Source: Cyrtodaria siliqua
Taxonomy: Eukaryota > Mollusca > Bivalvia > Adapedonta > Hiatellidae
DNA: 64,000 nt
NCBI GenBank assembly: GCA_037043455.1
Contig: JAWPHD010004384.1
Span: forward strand, 124,001-188,000
Direction: 5' to 3'
The position numbers were made by a program, and so were the translations under genes. Below the pieces are notes generated by a model that was not told the origin of the DNA, made no database searches, and saw only the letters and a program-made list of their open reading frames with translations. Positions 11,301 through 23,562 of the stretch are shown here, piece by piece. How positions within the stretch are numbered: position 1 is the first letter of the stretch; each line of letters begins with the position of its first letter.

Positions 11301-12088
11301 GTACATGGGCACTTGGAAGGTAGTAGCCACCAAAGTACATAGGCACTAGGACGGCAGAAGCCACCAAAGTACATAGGCACTAGTAAGGTAGTAGGAAGCA
11401 AAGTACATGGGCACTGTGAAGGTAGTAATCACCAAAGTCCATGGGCACTAGTAAGGTAGTAGCCACCAAAGTCCATGGGCACTAGTACGGTAGTAGCCAC
11501 CAAAGTGCATTGGTACTAGTAAGGTAGTAGCTACCAAAGTACATTGGTACTAGTAAGGTAGTAGTCACCAAAGTCAAAGGGCACTAGTAAGGTAGTAGTC
11601 ACGAAAGTACATGGGCACTAGTAAGGTAGTAGCCACCAAAGTCCATGGGCATTAGTAAGGTAGTAGCCACCAAAGTAGATTGGCACTAGTAAGGTAGTAG
11701 CCACCAAAGTACATTGGTACTAGTAAGGTAGTAGCTACCAAAGTAGATTGGCACTAGTAAGGTAGTAGCCACAAAAGAACATCGGCACTAGTATGGTAGT
11801 AGCCACCAAAGTACATGGGCACTGGTAAAGTAGTTGGCACCAAAGTACATGGGCACTAGGAGGGCCAGCGATACTACCTGGGCACTAGTAAGGTAGTAGC
11901 CACCAAAGTATATGGTCTCTAGTAAGGTAGTAGCCACCAAAGTACTTTGGCACTAGTAAGGTAGTAGCCACCAAAGTACATGGGCACTAAGAAGGTAGTA
12001 GCCACCACAGTACATGGGCACTAGGAAGGTAGTATCCATCAAAGTACATGGGCACTAGGAAGATAGTAGCCACCAAAGAACATGGGCA
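8310..12088. repeat. 34-bp satellite/minisatellite, about 110 units
   Basis: The unit is GGGCACTAGTAAGGTAGTAG followed by CCACCAAAGTACAT (34 bp), in near-continuous head-to-tail order. Common variants end in TAGATT, TCCAT or TGCATT. A higher-order layer exists. The odd phrase 'ccagcgatactacctggg' recurs at about 10311, 11020 and 11865, and 'gtcaaagggcactagtaagg' at about 10019, 10732 and 11572, so blocks of about 710 and 845 bp (roughly 21 and 25 units) were duplicated. Because 34 is not divisible by 3, all three frames on the minus strand give the same 34-residue repeat peptide; the 60-97-codon ORFs are artefacts. Confidence 0.9.
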
Positions 12089-12190
12089 CTTTTTTTTAAT
12101 TTTTTTTCTTTTTTTCTTTTTTATTATTATTTGTGATTTTTTTTCTTTTTTTCTTTTTTTTTATTATTATTATATTTTTTCTTTTTATTA
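12089..12190. repeat. T-rich tract
   Basis: T-rich low-complexity sequence joins the satellite to the element right end, just as at 1676-2060. Confidence 0.75.
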
Positions 12191-12194
12191 TCTC

Positions 12195-12370
12195 TACTGG
12201 CCAACTTGGAAAACCAGCCAGATCGGACCAGTAATGACGGAGTTATGACTTTTGATTTAGTTAAAAATGCTATATTTTGCCTCTTTAAGACGATAGTCAC
12301 TCGCTTCATTGATGTCATAAGAGCCATATTAGCCAGTAGAGCGTCCACAGGCCCTCTTGGGCCTCTTGTT
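12195..12370 (+). mobile_element. right end of dispersed element with terminal GC hairpin (copy 2)
   Basis: Same layout as copy 1: 'gatcggaccagtaa', 'gagttatgac', 'cactcgcttcattgatgtca', 'agccagtagagc', then a perfect hairpin AGGCCCTCTTGGGCCT at 12349-12364 and 'cttgtt'. The satellite and T-rich tract probably form the core of this element. Confidence 0.55.
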
Positions 12371-12414
12371 TGATCTACATCTTTTTAATTTTGCTTAGTT
12401 TTGTACACTCTTTT

Positions 12415-12500
12415 TGTGATGTCTGGGCGATCTCTGTAGTGTAAGGAAACACGCTTTTCTTTCGAGAAAAGAGATTCAAGTTCAAGTCTTGGCAGGGACC
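12415..12500 (+). mobile_element. tRNA-derived SINE head (tRNA-like fold)
   Basis: The sequence contains a D-arm-like 'gtgtaaggaaacac', a perfect 'cttttc...gaaaag' anticodon-type hairpin, and a T-arm TCAAG-TTCAAGT-CTTGG with a B-box-like TTCAAGTC, followed by 'cagggac'. The 5' acceptor complement is poor. A T-rich stretch follows at about 12520. It fits a SINE derived from a tRNA better than a working tRNA. Confidence 0.45.
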
Positions 12501-12559
12501 TGACACACTGAGTTGTACATACAATTTTTTTTTCACATCAGTAATGTTGCTTTTGTACA

Positions 12560-14525
12560 GCATGAACTTAAAAATATGTACATTTGATAGTCATCATATT
12601 ATTACCGTATGTAAATTGTAATTATTCATACATATTCAAAGTGTGTTTTTATATAATTGTGCATTAAAACATTATTTATAGTCAAAAGAATACATATACA
12701 TACATTCCAGCTCCTCCAGTCTTTGCTTAATATAAAAATAGCGAATATAGCGCTTTCTGGTTATAAAAAGCACTTAAATTGGACGTTTAGTTTCAAATAA
12801 AAAGCATTCTACCTTTATTACGCTTTTCCATTTTGTTCTCTGCCGTTGCTACACCAAATAGAACTCACTATTAATTTTACACAAACAAACCACACATGAT
12901 GCTGTAATTCCAATGCAATGATTTAAAACAAATATATTCTACAATTTTCATTCTTATTGCCGCTCGTCGTCATAGTATATATTGTATACTATGACTTTTC
13001 TTGTTCTAATTCTTATCTTAGAAGGACAGTCGTTTCTTTGAGTCCTGATTAATGGTCCTGCCTCATAACTTGAATTTCCAGACAAAGCAGTGCCTAGATA
13101 CTCTTCCAAAATTATTTCTGGTAACATGAAACTATTCAAGAACGAATATGTATTGAACTTAATTGAAATCAAACTGTGACCTTGTTATTTCAGTTTAATT
13201 TCATATGAAATACTCTCAAAAGCTGTACTGTCAGACAGAATCGATAGAGTTTACAATTGCTGTTGCATTTCCAGTTAACTAACATCAAACTATTATACAT
13301 GTAAACATATTACTGACAACCTGCTATGACTGAATCGAAATGAACCCTGCATTAGTGTATGGTGTATATACTTCCATAATACTGGGGTTGACAAAGGTTC
13401 AATCACTGACTGATTTACAATTCTGGCATGAGCAGACAGCTCACAATAGCCAATGACACAATTAATCCTACACTCTGGGCCACAGGCACAACCCAGATTT
13501 CAACATTAAACAAGAAGCACCGCCTAGTGGTGCAGATGCTCAGTCTTCCCAAAACTGGCGGACAATATGCCGGACATTTGGTCAGACAGACTGGAAAATT
13601 GTGTCGGACCGAGAGAAAGTTTGTCTGACCGAAAATCGCTTCTTCAAAAAATGTTTAGGTTGTGTTATTTGTCAAATATCTGGTTAAAATAAAGTACTTT
13701 TGTTATGTATAGTAGAGTTTTATTTCATTCTTTGGCGTAAGACATTAATTGTTCAAAGTATATCGTTTTGGTCCGAGTCATAAAATGTTTCGTCATCCAA
13801 ATCTGGACCGTCATCCTTGTCGCATACTTTATCCAGCAGTATTTGCTATGGTCTATTGGCATCATATTGCTTCTGTTTTGCCAGTTGTTCCTCATCAGTG
13901 ATTTTGCGGTTTTACATGGCTTAGCCACAGAATAATATTTCAAAAATGACATGACCTTGTTAAAGATGATTTTCAGGGTCATAAGTTATTTAGGCTAAAT
14001 AAAATTATACCTGTGTTTACTGTAACATTGCTGAAAAAAATAGGGCAGGTAGGTAGGCATTTTTTATTTATTTTTATTTTTAAATTGTCGACTGGGATCA
14101 GTCCAGCTCCATACAATGTGATCTCCAGAGCGGCCTGACATGTTATGAGTGACTTGACTTCCATGTTCTTCCTGAATGTATGACCGTCAGGAAGGATGGG
14201 GGACCCACAGCCTCGAAAAGTAGGATAGCATATACCGAAGTTGGTTGAAATCCAATCACTAATTAACCTTTAACCCGCTACATATATATAATGGACTGTT
14301 CTTTCTTTGAATTAAGACCATTCCATTTATACAACAAAGGGGTGTTTTTGGGGAAATGACTGATCAGCAGCCAGACATTGTAAACCATGATCAGCCTGCA
14401 AGTTAATAAGATATGGATTGACGGCCACGCAGATATCTTGCCTTTAAAAACAAACGTTGCGATAAAAATCTCTGATTATTAAATAATTAATTTCACTTGA
14501 ATTGCAGTAACTATACCTGCAAGAT
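12560..14525. other. no gene seen
   Basis: AT-rich; scattered short ORFs without recognisable domains. Nothing else supported. Confidence 0.4.
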
Positions 14526-14529
14526 AACA

Positions 14530-14695
14530 TCAGTTTCTCACTTTACGTTTTGCATTCTTTCTACGTGGCTTTCCAAAATGACAGTCATAATGCTGATTAC
14601 CAACAATGACGAATGGTGACCCATCATAAGGATTTTTAGGCCTCCAATTGTGCCGTCTTCAAAGAAAAGCTTCTCATTATCCAAGCTGATCACAA
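14530..14695 (-). pseudogene. possible terminal exon with 1-nt frameshift, unrecognised
   Basis: On the minus strand a strong acceptor (pyrimidine tract then TTTCAG) precedes 14695. The first frame reads VISLDNEKLFFEDGT. After about 15 codons the coding-like composition moves to the next frame, with WRPKNPYDGSPFVIVGNQ, YDCHFG and a basic tail before TGA. A one-base deletion near 'ggcacaattgg' would explain this. I do not recognise the family. No upstream exon was found. It could be a genuine 3' exon, a processed relic or part of a repeat. Confidence 0.3.
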
Positions 14696-14989
14696 CTGAA
14701 AGGAAAGAATAAGTAAAAACATGTATAATGTTACATCATAAATTGATATGTGATGTCAGTATGTCACAGAAGTAGTGAACAATCTTTAAACGCAAGCAGG
14801 CGGTAGATGCTACACACATTACGTATATAGCTTCAGTAAGCAAGTACTTCGTCCTTTGCAAGAGCATTATAGGTCGAGCATTATAACCAATAAATTATTG
14901 GATTTGCAAAGGTACAGTTGGAAATTTTCAAAATTTGACAATTTGTCTTAGAAAGTATAGAAAATAATAACATACTGTATGATACATTA

Positions 14990-15130
14990 TTAGTTATTGG
15001 GTTTGTTACTGACCCCCTACAGAAATATATGGGGTCTTTATAGGGGGTGAGGCGACAGCCGAGTCCCCCTATATATCTGACTGACCCCACATATTTCCAT
15101 ATGGGGGCCAGTAACAAACCCAATAACTGA
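14990..15130. mobile_element. foldback MITE-like element, about 48-bp arms
   Basis: The left arm 'agttattgggtttgttactg' continues to 'atatatggggtc'; the right arm is its near complement, ending 'gtaacaaacccaataact'. The middle holds 'ggcgacagccgagtcc'. A diverged relative lies at 32395-32530. Confidence 0.65.
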
Positions 15131-15331
15131 TTTATTGCATCAAGCACCTTTTTTAAGGCAAACGCCGATTTTTAACCAATTTTAATGGAGCGTCATAACC
15201 GTCATTGACGTCATAACCGATACAGTTTAAAAACATTATTAAATTTACTTATTATGTTTGTTACTAACGATTTAAAGAACTATTTGCAAATGATTTAAAC
15301 TTTGAATCGGAATTATAGTCCATATTGTTTT

Positions 15332-15383
15332 GGTGACCCTCTATGAAATCTACTGACCCACTATAGAATAATAGAGGGTCACC
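15332..15383. repeat. 13-bp inverted repeat
   Basis: GGTGACCCTCTAT (15332-15344) and its exact complement (15371-15383) are separated by 26 bp. It may be a reduced relative of the 'gaccccctat' foldback just upstream. Confidence 0.5.
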
Positions 15384-15988
15384 ATGTTACCGCCCTAATC
15401 CAATGAAATTCCTAGGATTTTGTGCGAGATGCAATAATATACAATTATATATCTGTGAAATAAATTATCATCAAGTATTACATGTGGGTATTGTTTATAT
15501 TACATGTAAAAGTTTATGCTCAAATTAAGAAATAAAATACTTCCAGCAGGTTTATATTGTCCCAGATAAAAACCCGGTGGGCCGGACATGAAGACCAACG
15601 ATACCAAAGGACAAACATGTTTCTCTGGGACCACTTCATTACTTTATACTCTAACCTAGCCTTTAAGCATCAATTTGACTCTGTTTCAGTAATTTCATAT
15701 TATATAATTTATATGTGTTTATATATCTACAGTTTTAAATTTTAACTTATTAAGCATGTATTAATCATTAAACCGAATGACAACAACTGTGTTTAATATA
15801 TGAACTAGACCTGGTCATTGGCAGATTTAGTGTTTACCGTACTTTTTAAACCAATCTCATGGCTCAGAATTTCAAATACTGGCTACATTTATTCATGAAG
15901 AATTTACTACCAGCAGTTTTCACAGGTTAGAGCGTGACCTCTAATGACTATAGAGACTGTCAAAACGCCTATGGTAAACACTAAGCCG

Positions 15989-16097
15989 GATAGAGTGTAT
16001 GAAGAGAAATCTTCAACATTAAGAAACTGTGGTCTGTTGCTACGCTCCCTCCATTTTGGTTTCTTAATGGTGAAAATTTCTCTTCACAGCCTCTATC
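15989..16097. repeat. 109-bp long imperfect hairpin
   Basis: The arms 15989-16027 and 16059-16097 are near-complementary: 'gaagagaaat(c/t)ttca' plus 'cattaagaaac', extended outward by 'gatagag'. The loop is about 31 nt. Size and shape are compatible with a small-RNA precursor, but also with a tiny foldback element. Confidence 0.6.
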
Positions 16098-16099
16098 GC

Positions 16100-17055
16100 A
16101 TACTGAAAGAACTGGCAAAGTTTGTCTATTATTAGTAGGTAACTCATTACTATACAAATTAGATTTACGTCATATCATACAGGTAATCAAAGTCCATACC
16201 TTTATCAGTGCTTTATCACTGTATGAATATAGTAGAGATAACCTATTTTAAACTGTTTTGTACTTACCTTGATCAGCTCTGGTTTAACATTATTTATAAT
16301 AAAAAAGCAGCTACATGACTGATTTCCCTAGGTTTCTGGTTTTGACACGGAAATATCTTGATGTAGTCTCATTTTCTAAATTTTGTAAATGTTCTTGGAA
16401 CTCATCATCTGATGAAAAAGAACGCAAGTTCTTCATCTGTGAAATAAAGTACCATCAAGTATTACATTTGGTTATTGTGCATAGTTATATCAGACTATAT
16501 TTTTCTATTCATCTATCCATGATCAAACTGAAGAATAAGTTGATTAGACACCTAACCAATTTGGCCCCTAGAATAATCGCATCTAGACCAGCGAGTCTTG
16601 TTTATATTAAACTGGTACTGGTAAAGCAACACATTCACAGTTCATAACGGACCTTCACAATTTCTGTGCGTGGGGTCAATAATTGGACATTCACACATGG
16701 AAACAGTGTTGTTGTTTTTTCATAACTGAAAGCATTACCTATATCTTTCTTGAAACAAGGCTACTTGGCATGAGCATAGTATGTGATCCGGAGTCTCTCT
16801 TTTTCCCAAAGTACATGTTCAGTCATCAGTCAGTTTCCAATGATTTAAATTTCCCAGTGTGGGTGGGACATCATAAACATTTCTTAAACATTTCTTACAA
16901 GAAAGCTTATGCGAACTATATCTGTATTATGAGCTGTCATCAGACAATCAGAGATCATACTGGGCTATTAAAAGGAGGGAGGGGGCAGAAATCAATAGTT
17001 GCCTGTAGCCTATACACATTTACATTTGCATTTTTATGGGAATTTAAGGAATAGG
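16100..17055. other. no gene seen
   Basis: ORFs of 110-123 codons on the plus strand lack recognisable motifs and coding-like composition. Nothing supported. Confidence 0.4.
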
Positions 17056-17059
17056 CTCT

Positions 17060-18335
17060 TGAAATGCCTCTTGTGTCCCATATTCAATAGTGATCTGCCA
17101 GTGGTTATCAAGTCTTTTTTTAAAGCTTTCAGTGATTTATGACTCATATGCAGAAGAAATTATGTCTCAAAAACAGTCCTTTTACAAGCCTTGGCTTAAA
17201 TAACTTCATATTGTGTCCTCTCATAGCATGTGTGGTTGGTTCAGTTACTTTAAACAATGATGAATACTCCAAATCATATTTATGTTTCAATATCTTGAAT
17301 GTTTCTATGAGATCGCCTCTGACACGTCTCTGTTCAAGAGAGTACATATTTAAAGCTGAAAGTCTTTCTTCATAACTGAGATCTCTTAGCTCTGGTACTA
17401 GTTTAGTTGCTCGATGTTGTGTTTTTTCTAAACATTCAATATCCTTATGATAATAAGGGCTCCAAGCCTGCACACAATATTCTAATAGAGGACGTGTATA
17501 ACTGGTACATATAATAATACAGCTTTTTCTATCAATGTGTTTAAAAATTCTTTTCAAATAACCGAGACATTGCATCGCTTTCTTGCTGCACTACACAGCT
17601 GACTTGGCTTTAAGTTTTACTGATAATAACTCCCAATTACCTTTCTGAATCTGAATTTTCAATATCTATATTGTTTAATTTGTAAGTATATTCTGTGTTA
17701 TCATTACCAAAATGGATTGTTTTACACTTGGCTACATTAAATCGCAGAAGCCATAAATCTGACCATGATAGTAGTGTATTCAAATCGTCTTGTAATACAT
17801 GTATATTCATATTTTTACATGAATTGAAAATCTTTGTATCGTCCGCAAAAAGCTGCGATTTACTGCCAGTCTGGTAGTTCGTTTTTATTATAAAGAGTAT
17901 AAAACATGAGGTCCCAATACTGATCCTTGGAGTACCCCACTTAAGACGTCTTTCTCGGTAGATGAATGGCCTCTAATAACTACTGTCTGTTTATGTCCAG
18001 TGAGAACAACTTTTATTATCCAATTTAAAACCTTCCCCTGTATCCCATAAGCCTCCAGTTTTAATAACAATCTCTCATGTTCAACTGAATCTAATGCACT
18101 TTGGTAGTCCAGATATACAATATCTGCAGATATACAGTACCATTATCTAAATCACCAGTGAGTGATTCTAGAGTTTCTAGCAATTAGTTTGTTAGACATG
18201 ATTTACCTTTTACAAAGCCATGCTGATTTTTGCTGATCAAATGTTCTGAATTCAAGTGAACAAACATGCTTTCTCTGAGTATTTATTCAAGTATCTTGCA
18301 AGATACACATGTTAAACTAAACGATCTATAGTTCA
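17060..18335 (-). mobile_element. decayed non-LTR retrotransposon (CR1/Jockey-like), RT and C-terminal part
   Basis: Minus-strand ORF2 remnant in several frames. From 5' to 3' it shows a finger/palm motif QHGFVKGKS near 18220, LEAYGIQGKVLNWI and SGVLQGSVLGP (18070-17890), the catalytic FADD at about 17838-17849, then an intact 143-codon tail (17575-17144). The tail starts LGYLKRIFKHID and has the family's TRPLLEYCVQAWSPY. There are multiple frameshifts and no endonuclease domain. The element is 5'-truncated near 18335, which is usual for LINEs. It is inactive. Confidence 0.85.
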
Positions 18336-18339
18336 TAAC

Positions 18340-20120
18340 AGAACGTAACAGAGATACACGGTGGTACGGTCCTCGAAAACCCATTACACCGGCAGAGTTC
18401 GTTGATACTTTGGCACCGAAACGTCTTTAAATTCAAGGGGAATGAACAAGAAATGGATACTGAATAATAGTTCAAAACAAGAAGCAAAAAATAACAATCG
18501 TATACAACATAATTACGTACTGCATAACCATAATAATATCGCTCCAGATTTGCATTTAATTGCCTGGTTCCTAAGGTCTGGCTGGTTCCTCTTCCTTAAC
18601 CTTAACTAAACGAAGATGACGGCATCATTGTGGTAAACGCGTCGGTGACGACTGTGATATACATATTTAATTATTAATAATACATTTTACTAACTTCGTT
18701 ATCATTTCTTTGTAAATAATTTGAATGTTCTTGGTGTTTAATAAATAAAGTTTTTTAATCACGATGGTGCATTTATAACGAACTCACCGACATATAAAAC
18801 CGCCTCCAAACTCCTCCCATCTCATTTAAAATGAGGTGGCTATCAAGTTTGTGACTAACAATCAGCGATATCCTTTATTTGATACGGGACTCGCCTTAAA
18901 CGTTTATCTGACATATTTATTATCATGTACAATAAAGGGCTATAGTCACATGACATCACCAAGCCTTAATGATTGGTCAATTTGATTGATCCCTGACAAC
19001 AAACAGGGGACAGGGAAGATATAGGAGTTTAAACTGCTCGCAACTTGCCTTTTAGCCGCTCGGCGAGGGAAAACAAAATAAGATAATTAAGGAGAAGGGT
19101 TTTGGCCGTCAAGGTGGAAGGATGTAGTTTAGTAAAGAAATTGGTTTTCGCCATTGATGGGTTGATAATTATATGCATGATTGTGTGTAGATGTATGTAT
19201 ATGTGCATAATAATAAACCGCTGAAAAATTAAACCGGATCTCTCTTCATAAATAGACAACCAACATAAGAACTATAATATGGACTTACTCGGCCATTCCC
19301 GTATCATCCCGTTAGAATAGGTAGTCGCAGGGATATATCAACAATAAAATGTAATTCAGCTTTCTTTCATTCGGAGCATTTACGTTGTTTGAAATCGCCG
19401 AGGTGATCCGATTGTCTGTTTCATCGTGCCTTGTTGTACAAGTGACGAAATAGTCGGAATGACGTAATAACTATGCGGTATAGTAGGAGCCGGATGGCAG
19501 GGGACCAGCCCCCCCCCCCCCCCCGCCCCCCTCCCCTCTCATTATTTGACAGGGCGTGTCATGACGTATGTTTTTTTCTCCTTTCCAATAATCTGGCGAA
19601 CTTAATGGGATGGCGGTGCCACGCGGCATGTGGCATACACATGCCGAGTGGCATGTGGCGGTATTTCGCGGACACAGCATAGTGTAGTTAAAATATTCTA
19701 AGAACTTTGTTATTTTCTATGCAAGAAGATTTTAATTTAAGACTTGTCTTTGTGAACATCTGTTCCCAGGGTTTACACTGTACAGTAAAGACTTGTCTTT
19801 GTGAACCAGGGTTTACACTTTTAAACTTAGTTTGGACTATAAACATTGGATTTATCTGAAATGTTCCAATTTGATTAACTACACATTTTATTTTACACTA
19901 TATATTGTTGAAGCCATGGCCAGCTTATTCCAATAAATATAAACTAGTAACATTTTGTTTTATTTGTAACCCATCTTAAATAATGGGAGTCGTTGATTTG
20001 TTTCCTCAGTGCCTCGTATCATATAATGTTATCCAAATTTCTTTATCAATGTCAATATTGCACGGTCACTCATGTAAATTAAATAATAATCATCTATCAC
20101 ACATGTGTTCCTTTCATAAT
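18340..20120. other. no gene seen; contains C-rich run and short duplication
   Basis: No supported gene. A run of about 16 C at 19509-19524, followed by another C-rich stretch to about 19536, gives false poly-Pro and poly-Gly ORFs. Beyond it, 'ggcatgtg...cacatgcc' forms a short inverted repeat at about 19626-19647. Confidence 0.45.
19740..19820. repeat. short direct duplication
   Basis: 'agacttgtctttgtgaac' occurs at 19740-19757 and 19789-19806, each followed by 'cagggtttacact' after different spacers. It is a local tandem duplication of about 49 bp with an indel. Confidence 0.6.
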
Positions 20121-20123
20121 CAC

Positions 20124-20727
20124 AGGTGTCAATATCGGTTAGGATAAAAACATTTTTTTAATCTAGATCTATATTATTTGTTTGAATTACAAAGATATTA
20201 ACAGCGAAAATTCAATAAAATCGTAAATATTCACCGTGTTTCGACTTCATGTTGATGGTTTGTAACGTTTTTGTGTTCGGTAGAAGTTTTTGTGTTATGC
20301 ATGTTCATTTTAAACACGCTGGGACCTATATAAACATACGATCTGGGCAAAATAAACAAATCTGTCGGTCTGACTCGGTCACCTTAGTGATGTACCTGAA
20401 GAGATTTAGGTCGATTTCTGAGTTGATTTGATCAAGTGCAAGAAAACGGGTTGACGAATTTTAATTCCGTTTTCGGCATTGTGTAAAAAGAATGACTCCT
20501 TTTTTCAGGAACGATAGGTTTGGGTATGTTTCTGTGCCACTTGACTTTGAAATTTAGCACGAACATTAGCTGGTATGATTGCGCAATTCTTTGAACATGG
20601 TTACCTTGTCAATACTAAGTAACTGGGATGGGAATTTGTTTTCGATTTTTAAAAAAAAAGAAATTCAAACAAATAATATAGATCTAGATTAGATTAATTT
20701 TTTTTACCCTCACCGATACTGCCACCT
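20124..20727. mobile_element. TIR element, about 63-bp inverted ends, no ORF
   Basis: The left end 20124-20187 and right end 20661-20727 are near-complementary, including a perfect 'aatctagatctatattattt' block and an outer 'aggtgtcaatatcgg' / 'aggtggcagtatcgg'. The element is 604 bp with no transposase ORF. I see no convincing target duplication. Confidence 0.65.
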
Positions 20728-20754
20728 ATGTTAATAATCGCATTCAATTATTCT

Positions 20755-20885
20755 TATATTCTAAATATTTAAATTGTAAATAATATACTGAGATATTCTA
20801 AACATTTAAATTGTAAATAATATACTGAATTAGATATTCTAAACATTTGAATTGTAAATCATATACTGCGATATTCCAAACGAGA
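20755..20885. repeat. tandem repeat, about 40-bp unit, 3 copies
   Basis: 'tattctaaacatttaaattg' plus 'taaataatatactga' occurs three times with small indels; a fourth copy is partial. Confidence 0.7.
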
Positions 20886-20934
20886 TATTATATACATGTA
20901 CTGACATTATTTTCCAAGAAATTAAAATATATTT

Positions 20935-21830
20935 AATGAGTCACTTACACAGACATAGGGTAGTCCCCCTTATATTTGTGTTTTTCGCCTCAGCCATTCG
21001 TCCAATATGGCCGCCAATGTCTAAAACTAGTTTAATTTTATTTTTAACTTTCAAACAACTTCTCGGGAATAATTTATTTTATTATAGTGAAGTATCATAT
21101 ACATGTTCCTTGGGTTGGCCTCTATCAAAGTTGTGTTTTTCGTTACCGTCGAATAATCAAAAACGGTCGACCGAAAGTTCACAATGAGTTGTATAGGAAA
21201 AGGCTAAAAACGACATCTCTGAAACCGCTTGAAGGATTTTGATAAAAGCTAATCACAATGATCCTTGGGATAACCGATCACAGATTCGTATTTTTGTCAC
21301 CGCCTGTCATCCAAGATGGCTGGCATGACGTAAATTTGTTTAATTTAATTTTTGTCCCCCGCTTTGCGAAAAGTGGAGGACTATTAATATATGTAGTCAG
21401 GTCAGTCAGTCAGTCCGTCAGTCAGTCACACTTTGGTTTCCGCTCAATAACTTTAGTTTCCTTTGACATATTGACACGAAACCTGGTGGGTAGGTAGGTC
21501 TTATCAAGATGAAGCTTGTGATTGCTTTTGGGAGAGCTCGTCATGCTAAAAAATAGAAAAAAGGTTTCCGCTCAATAATTTTAGTTTCCTTTGACATATT
21601 GACATGTTAAGTGGATTATGCGCATGGATTTGTTCAAACATAGCGGACAGGCAGCCATGTTGTTTTCGTGAGGATATTTTTGTCATCACTCATTCAAAAG
21701 TTGTGGTGGCCATGTTGGATTCCGAAATGTCATACACTTTGCAAGGTCTTTGGACGGTCAATAGAGGAACATACCTGCCAAGTTTAAACAAAATCGGCCC
21801 AGTATAAGTCAAAGTACTGAAAGTACTGAA
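20935..21830. repeat. dispersed mollusc-type repeat with GTCA microsatellite
   Basis: 'tttgtgtttttcgcctcagc' and 'ccaagatggctggcatgacg' phrases resemble 31640-31760 ('tttgtgtttttcgttcctgc', 'catccgagatt'). A (GTCA)n stretch lies at about 21400-21428. The phrase 'tttccgctcaataa(c/t)tttag' followed by 'tttcctttgacatattgaca' occurs twice (about 21436 and 21565). No coding sequence is supported. Confidence 0.5.
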
Positions 21831-21839
21831 ACTGGGGAG

Positions 21840-23525
21840 CACCTAAATTAATAAAACATGTTTTCGATTAAATTTTGCGGAATAGCACTCAATTCACATT
21901 TAATTAGCCGCCAATCTTTCTCATACTTCCGTAAGAATACTCTTAACCACAATTACAAGTCTCTCATAATATATGTTTCTGAGTTAAACCAGGGACTATT
22001 ATTCAGTTTATTCTATTTCCAGGTCAAACATATACATGTTATCCCAAATTTCATTATGAATCTATTTAATTCTCAAAACTATGACCAAACACTCCTATGA
22101 AAGGGCTGTAACTAGCGCCGTAATGCGACGAAGTTTAGGGATGTCCGGCACCGGGCTTATCAAGTTTTACCCGTAGTTACCGTTCCTGTCTATTTCTTGT
22201 CCGAAAGCCTTTGTCCTGTGCATTGATGTTTTATTCTATTAAACGGAAAACTATTTCAACTTGAGTATCCATGGTATTGGAACGCTTAAAAATTCACTGT
22301 ATCTTGTACATGTTGTATTCTTCCCAGTTTTAAATGCAGTGTAAACTATTTTGCATAATTTTTTAGGAAATACTCAAGAAACGTAATGTGTTACTGAACT
22401 ATTTTAAGCAAGTATGTGGTAAGGTGTTTGGTCGTTCTGGCAGCATTTGGAATTGCAAAACTAACCTGTCATCCCAGCGGTAGGGGACGTGTATTGCCGT
22501 GCATTACCTCACTATCCTGTTAACGTTGCATAATTCGGCAAAGTTAACATGATAGCCTTTGCATTTTTCATCCGATCTTAGTATTTGAGAGAACGGTTTA
22601 TGTCATGTTCGTCGCCTGTCCATCCGTTAAAGCCCAGACACGTGTGAAATGCAGTTATCTTAGATCAGAATCGACAGTGTTATAACCTTTGAATTTATGC
22701 TCTCCGTTGAATGGGAAACGATCAAGGTCACAAATAAGACTACGGTAAAAGTTCAGATTTTGCAGAGAATGTGTTTACTTCCTAGACGATATCTGCCATA
22801 CAGCGCCTATTCTGGTCTGTTCAAGTTCAATGTTAACGGATTTTAAGGTTCAAATATATATCAGCTTTCCTGATTGTAACTTTTATAGAGGGACCTGGTT
22901 GACATTATATATCGTATCGTACCACAACAAAACCAGCTGGCAAGTATCAGAAAAGACAATGTGCCACGTTCACAGATAGGCTCGGTAGAAACTATATTTG
23001 GCTTACAACTAGGCCATACTATTATTAAAGTTCAATTTCACATACACCTTGATATGAACGGTATGTAACGTCAACATTCTTGATTCGTCCTATTCTTGAC
23101 TTATATCTGTGGCTGTCCGTCCGTTACAAATTAGTGTTCAGCTAACTTACTCCTCCTATAGTTTCCAACCGATTGAGATGAAACTTATTATAAATCATTA
23201 ACATGTAGTGGATATATTCTCCAATATGAATAACACATAAAAATACTTTATAATACAAAATAAACCGGTCAGAAATGCTGTTAAGTGAATGCGCACCTCT
23301 CTAATATACATGTATTAAATTAATCATTACCAATTATTATTATTCTGGTATGGGAGCCCTCACCTGGGTTAAAGGGAATAAATTGAAGCAATGGAATGCA
23401 ATGGTGTATTTCGGTCAATGTCTGGTGATATAGATCCACGGTATTCTTTCGTAAAATAAAAATAAAACATGTAATCGAGTATTTCCTCGGATGTTTGGAT
23501 TTCAGAAGGAAATATCCATAAAGTC
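21840..23525. other. no gene seen
   Basis: Moderately complex sequence without recognisable domains, RNA genes or clear repeats. Confidence 0.4.
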
Positions 23526-23528
23526 CCC

Positions 23529-23530
<2 letters not shown>

Positions 23531-23560
<30 letters not shown>
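23531..23560. repeat. (CTG)10 microsatellite
   Basis: Ten uninterrupted CTG/CAG triplets. It translates as poly-Ala or poly-Ser inside short ORFs on both strands that otherwise lack coding features. Confidence 0.9.

Positions 23561-23562
<2 letters not shown>

Noticed and set aside
8278..11401. Series of 60-97-codon minus-strand ORFs with LVPMYFGGYYLTSAHVLWWL-type repeats
   Set aside because: They are the 34-bp satellite read in any frame. 34 is not divisible by 3, so the same peptide appears in all frames, and no start, splice or conservation signal supports a protein.
16315..17054. 110- and 123-codon plus-strand ORFs
   Set aside because: No recognisable motif, AT-driven composition, no splice or promoter context.
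19471..19682. Poly-Pro and poly-Gly ORFs
   Set aside because: Caused by the C run at 19509-19536.
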